A stretch of 64,000 nt of DNA from the NCBI GenBank assembly GCA_963697285.1, contig CAVONI010000012.1, positions 310,001 through 374,000 of the forward strand. Reading direction: 5' to 3'. This document shows, piece after piece, positions 17,126 to 29,398 of this stretch; position 1 is the stretch's first letter; the number at the start of each line of letters is the position of its first letter. Both the position numbers and the translations under genes were made by a program. The DNA is from JAEUQQ01 sp963697285 (GTDB lineage Bacteria > Acidobacteriota > Vicinamibacteria > Vicinamibacterales > JAFNAJ01). The notes beneath the pieces were generated by a model, which had not been told where the DNA came from, ran no database searches, and saw nothing but the letters and a program-made list of their open reading frames with translations.

Positions 17126-17620
17126 ATGTCCCCACAGGAAATCCGCGTCTTCGTGACCGGCGGCACGTTCGACAAGGAGTACGACGAGGTCCACGGGCGC
17201 CTCTACTTCAAGGACACGCACCTCGCCGAGATGCTGCGTGCCGGCCGCTCGCGCGTGCCCATCTCGATGCGCACGCTGATGATGATCGACTCCCTCGACA
17301 TGACCGACGCCGATCGTGCGCTGATCGTCGACCACTGCCGCCAGTGTGAGGCGTCGCGGATTGTCATCACCCACGGCACCGACACCATGGCCCAGACGGC
17401 CCGCGCGCTCTCTGAGGCCAACCTCGGCAAGACCATCGTCCTCACGGGCGCGATCGTACCGTTCGCCTTCGGCAGTTCCGACGGGTTGTTCAACCTGGGA
17501 AGTGCGCTGTCGTTCGTGCAGGTGCTGCCCGCCGGCGTCTACGTCGCCATGAACGGACGCTGCCTCGACGCCCTGCGCGTGCGGAAGAACCGCGACACCG
17601 GCGTGTTCGAAGAGGTGTAA
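17126..17620 (+). CDS. Asparaginase N-terminal-domain protein
   Basis: A 164-residue protein consisting only of the N-terminal catalytic domain of the asparaginase/glutaminase fold. The first active-site motif is FVTGGTFDKEY (nucleophile Thr) and the second is ITHGTDTMAQTAR (Thr-Asp pair). VLTGAIVPFAFGSSDGLFNLGSAL matches the next conserved block. Full asparaginases have about 330 residues with a second domain that helps dimerise; that part is missing. Short proteins like this occur widely, so it may be a complete single-domain family member. Substrate is not known. The stop codon lies inside the first arm of a long hairpin. Confidence 0.8.
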   Translation: MSPQEIRVFVTGGTFDKEYDEVHGRLYFKDTHLAEMLRAGRSRVPISMRTLMMIDSLDMTDADRALIVDHCRQCEASRIVITHGTDTMAQTARALSEANLGKTIVLTGAIVPFAFGSSDGLFNLGSALSFVQVLPAGVYVAMNGRCLDALRVRKNRDTGVFEEV

Positions 17621-17670
17621 ATCACTCCCGGAGGGATTACGCGGGCGGGAACACACTCCGGGAGTGATTT
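17619..17670. terminator. Two-way hairpin between convergent genes
   Basis: AAATCACTCCCGGAG at 17619-17633 is repeated in perfect inverted form at 17656-17670, giving a 15-bp stem with a 22-base loop. The AAA and TTT ends give a U-run for both directions. It sits between the converging asparaginase-fold gene (stop 17620) and cysS (stop 17679). Confidence 0.75.
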
Positions 17671-17678
17671 GCGGGCGG

Positions 17679-19098
<1,420 letters not shown>

Positions 19099-19148
19099 GG
19101 CGTGCTCACAAGGAAGGGAACGGCAGCGTGCCGGGGCACGCGCCAGGC

Positions 19149-19556
19149 CTACGCGTGGACCAACTGCGTCACGCGGCAGAACGTTCGGCCCTTCGACTCA
19201 CCGCATTCGAGCCGATCGACCATTGCACGCAGGGTCGGCGCCGCGCCCGACTGCTCGAGGGCCTCGGCCAGCGGCGGCCGGCACGACTCCGGACATTGGA
19301 CATCGACCGTGACGAGCCGCGATGACCCGTGCACGTCGAACGCGACATCCGTGGAATGGGTGACTCCCCCTGCAATCAGGGCCTCGAACACTCCCTCCAC
19401 GCACGCCCCCAGCCGGCCACCCGCATCGTCGGTACACCCTGCCAGCGCGCCGGCTCGATTCACCAGCGCTCGCACGGTCTCGGCAAAGGCCGGGTCACAC
19501 GAAATCGACAAGCTGAACGCAAACTCGTGTGCAGCGGTTGGCGAGGGGGCATCCAT
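19149..19556 (-). CDS. Hypothetical protein, possibly anti-sigma/ATPase-like
   Basis: A 135-residue protein from ATG 19556, 50 bases upstream of cysS and 14 bases downstream of ribF on the same strand. FAETVRALVNRAGALAGCTDDAGGRLGACVEGVFEALIAGG followed by VAFDVHGSSRLVTVDVQCP loosely recalls the helix-plus-strand layout of RsbW-type anti-sigma ATPases. The N-box Asn and the glycine-rich ATP lid are not clear. It may therefore be a degenerate member or unrelated. Six Cys residues are scattered through it. I cannot assign a function. Confidence 0.55.
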   Translation of the reverse strand: MDAPSPTAAHEFAFSLSISCDPAFAETVRALVNRAGALAGCTDDAGGRLGACVEGVFEALIAGGVTHSTDVAFDVHGSSRLVTVDVQCPESCRPPLAEALEQSGAAPTLRAMVDRLECGESKGRTFCRVTQLVHA

Positions 19557-19570
19557 GCGGCAGGTCGATT

Positions 19571-20541
19571 CTACAGCGAAATCCGCTGGAAGATGCCCCG
19601 TGCCTCGGCACAGTCGTCCTCGATCTGCTGCCGCAGCGCGCCGACGTCCTCGAACGGGCGCTCGTCGCGCAGCCGCTGCACGAACCACAGGCGCACGGAG
19701 AGGTCGTAGAGATCGCGCGCCAGGTCGAACACGTGGGTTTCGACCACCGGCGTGCGACCGCCGCCAAACGTCGGACGGACGCCGATGTTGGTGATGGCCG
19801 GGCGCGCGGCGCCGTCGATCCGAGCATCGTGGCGTAGACGCCGTTGGGAGGCAGCAACTCGTTGGTCGTCGCGAGGTTGGCCGTCGGAAACCCGAGCTGG
19901 CGCCCGCGGCCATCGCCCCTGACGACGTGGCCGTCGATCGCGTAGTGATGGCCGAGCAGCGCCGACGCCTCGTCAACACGTCCCTCGCCGATGAGGCGCC
20001 TGGCGCGCGTGCTGCTCACGACGAAGTCGCGATAGCGGACAGGATCGATCTTCTCGGCGCGAAATCCATACTGCAGGCCGAGCGCACGCAGCAGGGTGAA
20101 ATTGCCCGATCGCTCGCGCCCGAACAGGAAGTTCCCGCCGACCCAGACCTCCGCCGCCCGCAGCCAGTCGACGAGGACCGACCGCACGAAGTGCTCGGGC
20201 TCCCACTGCGAGATCTCGTGCGAGAACCGCACGACGCCGATGCCGTGGACGCCGACCCGCCCGAGGGCCTCGTACTTCTGCCCGGGAGTCATCAGCAAGG
20301 GCGGCGCCTTGTCGGGACGCACCACGCGCGGCGGATGGGGATCGAACGTCAGCACCAGCGGCGACACCTGCCGCTCGGCTGCCTGTCGGCAGATGCGCTC
20401 GAGGATCTTGGCGTGCCCGCGATGCACGCCGTCGAAATTGCCGACCGCCACGATGGGCGTGCGCCACTCGACCGGGCGAGGGTCGTCGGGGAAGTACCGC
20501 ACCAAGGAGGTCACATCGTCATCATACGTGAGCGCCCTCAC
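19571..20541 (-). CDS. ribF: Bifunctional riboflavin kinase / FAD synthetase, one frameshift near 19822
   Basis: Makes FMN from riboflavin and then FAD. The N-terminal nucleotidyltransferase half has VGNFDGVHRGHAKIL (HxGH motif), LTFDPHP and the FGRERSGNF loop. The flavokinase half has GHVVRGDGRGRQLGFPTANL. After GVYATMLG the frame shifts by one base; the other frame continues IDGAARPAITNIGVRPTFGG and runs to RISL and a TAG at 19571. Corrected length is about 323 residues, normal. The start is GTG 20541, overlapping the previous stop (GTGA); GTG 20514 is an alternative. The break is most likely a sequence error. Confidence 0.92.
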
Positions 20542-21305
20542 GCGACATCGATGACGAGCCCGTCGTGCGCCAGCCTGACGCGTGGCGGCAGCGCCGCCTC
20601 GGTGGCGGCATGCCCGAGATCGTGGCAGATGTGCGTCAGGAAGGTCCGCGACGCCCCGACGCGCCCCGACGCGTCGATCGCCTCGGCCACGGTGAAGTGC
20701 GTGGGATGCGGGCGGTGCCGCAGGGCACCGATCACCAGCACGTCGACGCCGTCCAGCAGGGCGAGGCTCGCCTCGGGGATGCCGCTGCAGTCGGTGAGGT
20801 AGGCGAACGCGCCGATGCGGAACCCCAGGATGGGGCGGGTGCCGTGCTGGATGGGCACCGGCGTCACCGTGACCCCGTGCGTCTCGAACGCACCCGCGAC
20901 CTCGACCAACTCGACCTGCGGAATCCCTCCGCCCATCGGCGTATCGGGATCGAACGCGTACGCGAAGGTGTGCCGGATGTGCGCCAACGTCGCGGCATCA
21001 CCGTGCACCGGCATGGTCTTCTGCATCAGCACGTTGAATCGCCGCAACTCGTCGAAGCCCAGGATGTGATCGGCGTGCGCGTGGGTCATCAGGACGGCAT
21101 CGACCCTCCGCAACGCGGTCCGCAGCGCCTGCTCGCGCAGGTCCGGAGACAGGTCGATCAGCAATTGCGCGCCGTTGTCGCACCCGACGAGGGCCGACAC
21201 CCGCGTCCGGCGATCGCGCGGGTCGGTCGAGCGGCAGACCGCGCAGTCGCACCCGATCATGGGCACGCCGTGCGACGTACCGCTGCCGAGGATGGTGACA
21301 CGCAC
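20538..21305 (-). CDS. PhnP-like metallo-beta-lactamase-fold phosphodiesterase
   Basis: A 255-residue MBL-fold hydrolase. ILGSGTSHGVPMIGCDCAVC with its Cys cluster and the metal motif MTHAHADHILGFDELR are typical of PhnP and related cyclic phosphodiesterases. Further ligands are in QHGTRPILGFRIGAFAYLTDCSGIPE and LTHICHDLGH. PhnP opens cyclic phosphoribosyl phosphates, but no phn genes are near, so the substrate is open. It overlaps ribF by four bases and lies eight bases downstream of the DUF1844 gene, so these three form one minus-strand operon. Confidence 0.82.
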   Translation of the reverse strand: MRVTILGSGTSHGVPMIGCDCAVCRSTDPRDRRTRVSALVGCDNGAQLLIDLSPDLREQALRTALRRVDAVLMTHAHADHILGFDELRRFNVLMQKTMPVHGDAATLAHIRHTFAYAFDPDTPMGGGIPQVELVEVAGAFETHGVTVTPVPIQHGTRPILGFRIGAFAYLTDCSGIPEASLALLDGVDVLVIGALRHRPHPTHFTVAEAIDASGRVGASRTFLTHICHDLGHAATEAALPPRVRLAHDGLVIDVA

Positions 21306-21313
21306 GGCAGCCC

Positions 21314-21604
21314 TTACGGGGTGATGATGCGCCGGTCCTGCTGCTGGGTCGCCTCGATGTAGCGCATGCGCAACTCGTAGAGCAGTTGCTCGACCAGCTG
21401 TTCTTCGTCGGTGTCGAGATTGCCCCTGGTCTTGGCCTGCAGCATCGCCAGGATGTCGATCATCTGTCCGGCTGCGGCGAGGTTCACCTGGCTCGTGCCC
21501 GAGACCGGATCGGCGATATCCCCGAAGTGCACCGCGGCCGTCGTCGCCAGCGACATGACGAACGCCCCGAAGGTGAGGCCCTGTGGCTCCTGCGCATCGC
21601 TCAT
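21314..21604 (-). CDS. DUF1844 family protein
   Basis: A 96-residue protein from ATG 21604. LTFGAFVMSLATTAAVHFGDI, then NLAAAGQMIDILAMLQAKTRGNLDTDEEQLVEQLLYELRMRYIEA, is the standard DUF1844 pattern of a hydrophobic helix and a conserved EE-LL-L-LR helix. No activity is known for this family, which is common in Acidobacteriota, Planctomycetota and Deltaproteobacteria. It heads an operon with the PhnP-like hydrolase and ribF and is divergent from mazG. Confidence 0.82.
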   Translation of the reverse strand: MSDAQEPQGLTFGAFVMSLATTAAVHFGDIADPVSGTSQVNLAAAGQMIDILAMLQAKTRGNLDTDEEQLVEQLLYELRMRYIEATQQQDRRIITP

Positions 21605-21632
21605 TCGGCTGATGCTAGCATAGCGGCCCATC

Positions 21633-22481
21633 GTGGCCGACTCGTCCGGAACTCCTCGCCCACCGCGCCTCGCGGCGCCCGTCGCTCCCGATGCAGGACC
21701 GGGCGGCGAGTTCACGCGACTCGTCGAGATCATGCGCGCGCTCCGCTCTCCCGACGGCTGCCCGTGGGATCGCGAGCAGACGCCACGGTCGCTGGCCCGG
21801 TTCGTGCTCGAGGAGGCGCACGAGGTCGTCGATGCCATCGAGCGCGACGACGCCGACGGGCTGTGCGAGGAACTGGGCGACCACGTGTTCGAGGCGGTCT
21901 TCCTGGCCCAGATCTTCGACGAGGGCGGCCGCTTCTCGATCGCCGACGCCGTGCGCGCCGTCAACGAGAAGCTGATCCGCAGGCATCCGCATGTCTTCGG
22001 CGCGGGCGATGATGCGGCCGTGGATTCAGCCGCGCAGGTACTCGAGCAGTGGGACGTCATCAAGGCCCGCGAGCGCCTCGACAAGGGCGTCGAACGCGCG
22101 AGCGTCCTCGACGGCATCCCCCCGGCACTGCCCGCGCTCACGGCCGCGCTCGAGATCGGCAGGCGCGTGGCCAAGGTCAACTTCGACTGGCCCGACACCG
22201 ACGGCGTGCACGCCAAGATCCACGAGGAACTCGACGAGATCCATGACGCCGTGGCACGTGGCGACGCTGCCCACATCGCCGAGGAGGTCGGCGACCTGCT
22301 GTTCACGGTCGCGAGCCTCGCCCGCAAGCTCGGCGTCGATCCCGAGGGCGCATTACGGCACGCGAACCGCAAGTTCTCGCGACGCTTCCGCGACGTCGAG
22401 ACACGCGTCAGCGCGAGCGGTCGCGACATCACCACCATGTCGCTCGCCGAACTCGAGGCGCACTGGCAGGCGGTCAAGTAG
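21633..22481 (+). CDS. mazG: MazG nucleoside triphosphate pyrophosphohydrolase
   Basis: A 282-residue protein with two MazG repeats. The first has GCPWDREQTPRSLARFVLEEAHEVVDAIE and EELGDHVFEAVFLAQI; the second has FDWPDTDGVHAKIHEELDEIHDA and EEVGDLLFTVASLARKL, carrying the acidic metal-binding residues. MazG hydrolyses NTPs and dNTPs to monophosphates and pyrophosphate, cleaning nucleotide pools. The start is GTG 21633; a TAGCAT hexamer at 21616-21621 lies 11 bases upstream, leaving little room for a leader. It is divergent from the DUF1844 gene and convergent with comEC. Confidence 0.93.
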   Translation: MADSSGTPRPPRLAAPVAPDAGPGGEFTRLVEIMRALRSPDGCPWDREQTPRSLARFVLEEAHEVVDAIERDDADGLCEELGDHVFEAVFLAQIFDEGGRFSIADAVRAVNEKLIRRHPHVFGAGDDAAVDSAAQVLEQWDVIKARERLDKGVERASVLDGIPPALPALTAALEIGRRVAKVNFDWPDTDGVHAKIHEELDEIHDAVARGDAAHIAEEVGDLLFTVASLARKLGVDPEGALRHANRKFSRRFRDVETRVSASGRDITTMSLAELEAHWQAVK

Positions 22482-22505
22482 CGTCGCCCGTCACGGAACT
22501 CGCCC

Positions 22506-24884
22506 TCATCGCCGCTGCCCCATCCACCAGCGGCGCGCATCCATCGTCACCGCCCAGAGCTGCGTGCCATCCGTCGCGATACGAACCGCGCCATCGCGAT
22601 CGGTGCGGAACACTTCGCTCCCCGCGTCGACGACGCGCGCCAGGACGGCGGGCGCCGGATGCCCGAAACGGTTCGCGCGTCCTGCGCTGAAGACGACCGC
22701 GTCGGGGCGCAGGCCGGCGACCCACTCGCGCGTCGAACTCGTGAGGCTCCCGTGGTGCCCCGCCTTGAGTACCAGGCGCCTGCCGCGCGTCACCTGCGGC
22801 AGCAGGGCGCGCTCGATCGCGCCGCCAATGTCGCCCGGCAGCACGAAGGCCACGTCGCCGTAACGGATCTCGAGCACGATCGAGTCGTCGTTCCGCACGC
22901 GCTGCCGTTCCCATTCTGGTCGGGGCGGATGCAGGACGCGCACCTCGGCGCCGTCGATGCGCACCACCTCGCCCGTCAACACGTGGCGGACCGGCGTGCC
23001 GCGTTGACGTGCCACGGCATCGATGTCGGCGAGGGCGGCATGCGGCGGCACGGGGACGCCCTCCCAGATCTCGGAGGGGCGCAGGAGGTCGATCACGCGT
23101 GCCGCCCCGCCGATGTGATCCGGATCGCCGTGAGTCAGGACCAGCCACGTCAGCCTCGACACGCCGAGGGCCCGCAGCGCGGGGACGACCACGCGTGATC
23201 CCATGTCGAACGACGCGCCGGGCGTCCCCCCTGCATCGACCAGCAGCGACGTCCCCGAGGGAAACTGCACCAGCGTCGCGTCGCCCTGGCCGACATCCAG
23301 GAACGTGAGGGTCAGCAGCGGCGCTGCCAGCCGTGCCGCGTCGTGCGGAGGAATGACCGCTGGCGTTGCCGTGCGGACCATCGCCGCGAGCCGCGGCGTC
23401 TCGATGACCAGCCACGGGAGGTAGTCGACCAGGGCCGCGGAGTCGACGAGTGCGTGGCTGGCAATCGTCGTGACGCCGACTGCCGGCCCGACGAGCAACG
23501 GCATCCGTGCGCTGACCGCGAGCAGGGTCATGCCACCGGCCTGCACGAGCGCCATGGCCGGCACCGCCACGAGGTTCAGGATGATGCCGGCAAACGTCAC
23601 CTGACCGAAGGCCACGGCGGCGATGGGCGCGACAGCGGCCTCGGCGGCGAGGGTCGCGGCGACGGCGTCGATCCCTGTCGCTGCACCCCTCACGGCGAGG
23701 CGGCGTTGATCCAGGCGGCCTAGCGCTCGCGACCGCATCGCGCTGGCGAGCCGCGAGGCGCCCGCCAGCAGCCCCATGGTCGCGCCGAAGGTGAGGAGGA
23801 AGCCCACGTCGAACACGACCGCAGGGTCGAGCCAGCCGAGCCCCACGGCAACCAGGCCAACGACGTTGAGCGGCGACGCGTGGTGGTCGATTGCCCTCGC
23901 AACGAGATACACCACGGCCACCGTCACGGCACGATCGACGGATGCGCCCCGCTCGACCACCAGCGCGAACGCCAGCACGCCGGCGACGGTCAGCGCGGCG
24001 GCGGCGCGCGGCGGCACTCGTCCCACGCGCAACATCGCCAGGCACCCGGCCGTGAACAGGGCCACGTTGCCACCCGAAATCGCGATCACGTGGAACGTGC
24101 CCGCACGCCGCAGGCGGTCGGTGGTCTCCTCGTCGAGCCCGGTGCGATCACCGATGAGGATGGCCAGGCACACCGCCGCCGCCCGTGATTGGCCGCCGAG
24201 ATGCAGGCGGATGGTCTCGCGGATCCGGTGCCGCACGTCGGCCGACCACGCATCCAGCCCCGTCGCCGGCACGATCACCTCGATCAGTGCGCCGCTCTTC
24301 GTCGTCGCCACCAGCGCGATCCCGCGACGCGCCAGCGCCAGGGCCCCGTCCTCCACGCCCGGGTTTCGGTATGTCGCGGGCACGCGCAGGAACACGGGCA
24401 GCCTGACCACGCTGCCCTCGCGCCACGAGGCGATCGCCGACGCCGGAGGCATGCCGCCGACCGATACGCGAATGCCGCCCGGCCCGGGAACAGGCGCGCC
24501 GTCCGCACGCTGTGTGCCCTCGATCGACTCGAGGACGAAGGTGGCGCCGCCGTCGCGGCCCGGTTGCGCGTCGCCGCGCATGACGCCCGTGATGTGGATG
24601 GGGTCGGGGTCGCCGGCCAGCTGCGCGGCGAAGGCGGCTCTGAGGGGCGGCGCGAGTCGCAGCGGGGCGTCGCGCGCGCCGGTCGACATCCCGAACGCGA
24701 ACGCCGCAACGGCCAGCGCCGTCGTCTGCCACGCGCGTCCGCGCCCCGTCACGATGACGCCGGCAAGCACGCAGAGGGCCGAGACGACGAACAGGTCTGC
24801 CAGCCCACGCACGGCCGCGTGTAGCCCGCCGACCGCCAGGCCCGGCACGAACGGACCGGCAAGAAAAAGGGCGGGACGCCGCAT
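22506..24884 (-). CDS. comEC: ComEC/Rec2 family DNA-uptake channel
   Basis: A 792-residue polytopic membrane protein. The N-terminal third has hydrophobic helices and an OB-like soluble segment. The central competence domain includes DRTGLDEETTDRLRRAGTFHVIAISGGNVALFTAG, and many transmembrane segments follow. The C-terminal metallo-beta-lactamase domain has LDVGQGDATLVQFPSG, LTHGDPDHIGG and LKAGHHGSLTSS. ComEC carries single-stranded DNA through the inner membrane in natural transformation. Together with pilT near 48 kb it suggests, but does not prove, competence. carB lies upstream on the same strand with a gap of about 100 bases. Confidence 0.92.
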   Translation of the reverse strand: MRRPALFLAGPFVPGLAVGGLHAAVRGLADLFVVSALCVLAGVIVTGRGRAWQTTALAVAAFAFGMSTGARDAPLRLAPPLRAAFAAQLAGDPDPIHITGVMRGDAQPGRDGGATFVLESIEGTQRADGAPVPGPGGIRVSVGGMPPASAIASWREGSVVRLPVFLRVPATYRNPGVEDGALALARRGIALVATTKSGALIEVIVPATGLDAWSADVRHRIRETIRLHLGGQSRAAAVCLAILIGDRTGLDEETTDRLRRAGTFHVIAISGGNVALFTAGCLAMLRVGRVPPRAAAALTVAGVLAFALVVERGASVDRAVTVAVVYLVARAIDHHASPLNVVGLVAVGLGWLDPAVVFDVGFLLTFGATMGLLAGASRLASAMRSRALGRLDQRRLAVRGAATGIDAVAATLAAEAAVAPIAAVAFGQVTFAGIILNLVAVPAMALVQAGGMTLLAVSARMPLLVGPAVGVTTIASHALVDSAALVDYLPWLVIETPRLAAMVRTATPAVIPPHDAARLAAPLLTLTFLDVGQGDATLVQFPSGTSLLVDAGGTPGASFDMGSRVVVPALRALGVSRLTWLVLTHGDPDHIGGAARVIDLLRPSEIWEGVPVPPHAALADIDAVARQRGTPVRHVLTGEVVRIDGAEVRVLHPPRPEWERQRVRNDDSIVLEIRYGDVAFVLPGDIGGAIERALLPQVTRGRRLVLKAGHHGSLTSSTREWVAGLRPDAVVFSAGRANRFGHPAPAVLARVVDAGSEVFRTDRDGAVRIATDGTQLWAVTMDARRWWMGQRR

Positions 24885-24983
24885 GCGCCCCGCCCTGCAA
24901 GTTCGGCGACCAGGTCGGCCGCCGGCATTTCGTGCGCCAATCGCGACACCCGGGATGACGCGTGGCGAGAACTGCGTCGTTGC

Positions 24984-28238
<3,255 letters not shown>

Positions 28239-28239
28239 G

Positions 28240-29379
28240 TCAGGCGCGCTGCTCCATCGCGTCGAGGAAGAGCGCGAACAGGTAGTCGGCGTCGTGGGGC
28301 CCGGGCGCCGCTTCAGGGTGGTACTGCACGCAGAACACCGGCCGCGTCGCGTGACGCACGCCTTCGACCGTGCCGTCGTACAGGTTCACGTGCGTGATCG
28401 CCACGTCGGGCGGCAGGCTCGCGGGGTCGACCGCGAACCCGTGATTCTGCGACGTGATCTCGATCTTGCCGGTCTCCAGGTGCTTCACCGGGTGGTTCGC
28501 GCCGCGGTGGCCGAACTTCAGCTTGAAGGTCGTTCCGCCCATCGCCTGCGACAGGATCTGGTGCCCCAGGCAGATGCCGAACACGGGCACGTCCTCGGCC
28601 ACCAGCGTGCGGGCGTTGTCGACCACGTAGTCGAGCACCGCCGGGTCGCCGGGGCCGTTGCTGAAGAAGATGCCATCCGGCGACCAGGCCAGCAGGTCGC
28701 TCGGGGGCGCCGTCGCGGGGAACACGCGGACCTCGCATCCGTGAGCCGTGAAGCGCCGCAGGATGTTCCATTTCATCCCGAGGTCGTACGCGGCCACGCG
28801 GAGCGGCCGGTCGCGCCGTCGGCTCACCCCCAGCGGATACGCGACACCCGTGCCGTCTTCCGACTCGGCCAGCGGTACCCAGTCGAACGCCGTGTCGCAG
28901 GTCACGTTGCGCACCAGGTCCTGTCCCTCCATCGGCGGGATGCTGCGCGCCCGCTCGAGGAGCTCCTGCACGTCGACGTGCCCGGTCGCGATGACGCCGC
29001 GCATGACCCCCGCCGACCGCAGCACCCGTGTCAGCGCACGCGTGTCGATGTCGGCGATGGCGACCACGCCCTGCGCGGTGAGGTACTCGCGCAACGTGCG
29101 GTCGGCCCTGAAGTTGCTCGCCACCGGTGACGACTCGCGCACCACGAAGCCCGCGACGCGGATCCCGCGCGATTCCTCGTCTTCGGTGGTCACCCCGTAG
29201 TTGCCGATCTGGGGGGCCGTCATGGTGACGATCTGCCCGACGTACGACGGGTCGGTGAGCACTTCCTGGTAGCCCGTCAGGCTCGTGTTGAAGACGACTT
29301 CGCCCGACGTCTCGCCTGGCGCACCGACCGAAGTACCTTCGAAGCTCAGACCGTTCTCGAGTACGAGTGTGGCTTTCAT
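28240..29379 (-). CDS. carA: Carbamoyl-phosphate synthase small (glutaminase) subunit
   Basis: A 379-residue class I glutamine amidotransferase. The N-terminal domain begins ATLVLENGLSFEGTSVG and contains VVFNTSLTGYQEVLTDPSYVGQIV. The glutaminase domain has the nucleophile Cys in GICLGHQILSQAMGG and the catalytic His in VQYHPEAAPGPHD. It hydrolyses glutamine and channels ammonia to CarB. The stop is 19 bases beyond the pseudokinase gene's position on the same strand: the order of transcription is pseudokinase, carA, carB. I see no pyrimidine attenuator or PyrR site upstream. Confidence 0.97.
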   Translation of the reverse strand: MKATLVLENGLSFEGTSVGAPGETSGEVVFNTSLTGYQEVLTDPSYVGQIVTMTAPQIGNYGVTTEDEESRGIRVAGFVVRESSPVASNFRADRTLREYLTAQGVVAIADIDTRALTRVLRSAGVMRGVIATGHVDVQELLERARSIPPMEGQDLVRNVTCDTAFDWVPLAESEDGTGVAYPLGVSRRRDRPLRVAAYDLGMKWNILRRFTAHGCEVRVFPATAPPSDLLAWSPDGIFFSNGPGDPAVLDYVVDNARTLVAEDVPVFGICLGHQILSQAMGGTTFKLKFGHRGANHPVKHLETGKIEITSQNHGFAVDPASLPPDVAITHVNLYDGTVEGVRHATRPVFCVQYHPEAAPGPHDADYLFALFLDAMEQRA

Positions 29380-29398
29380 CAGTGTCCTGGCCGCGTCC

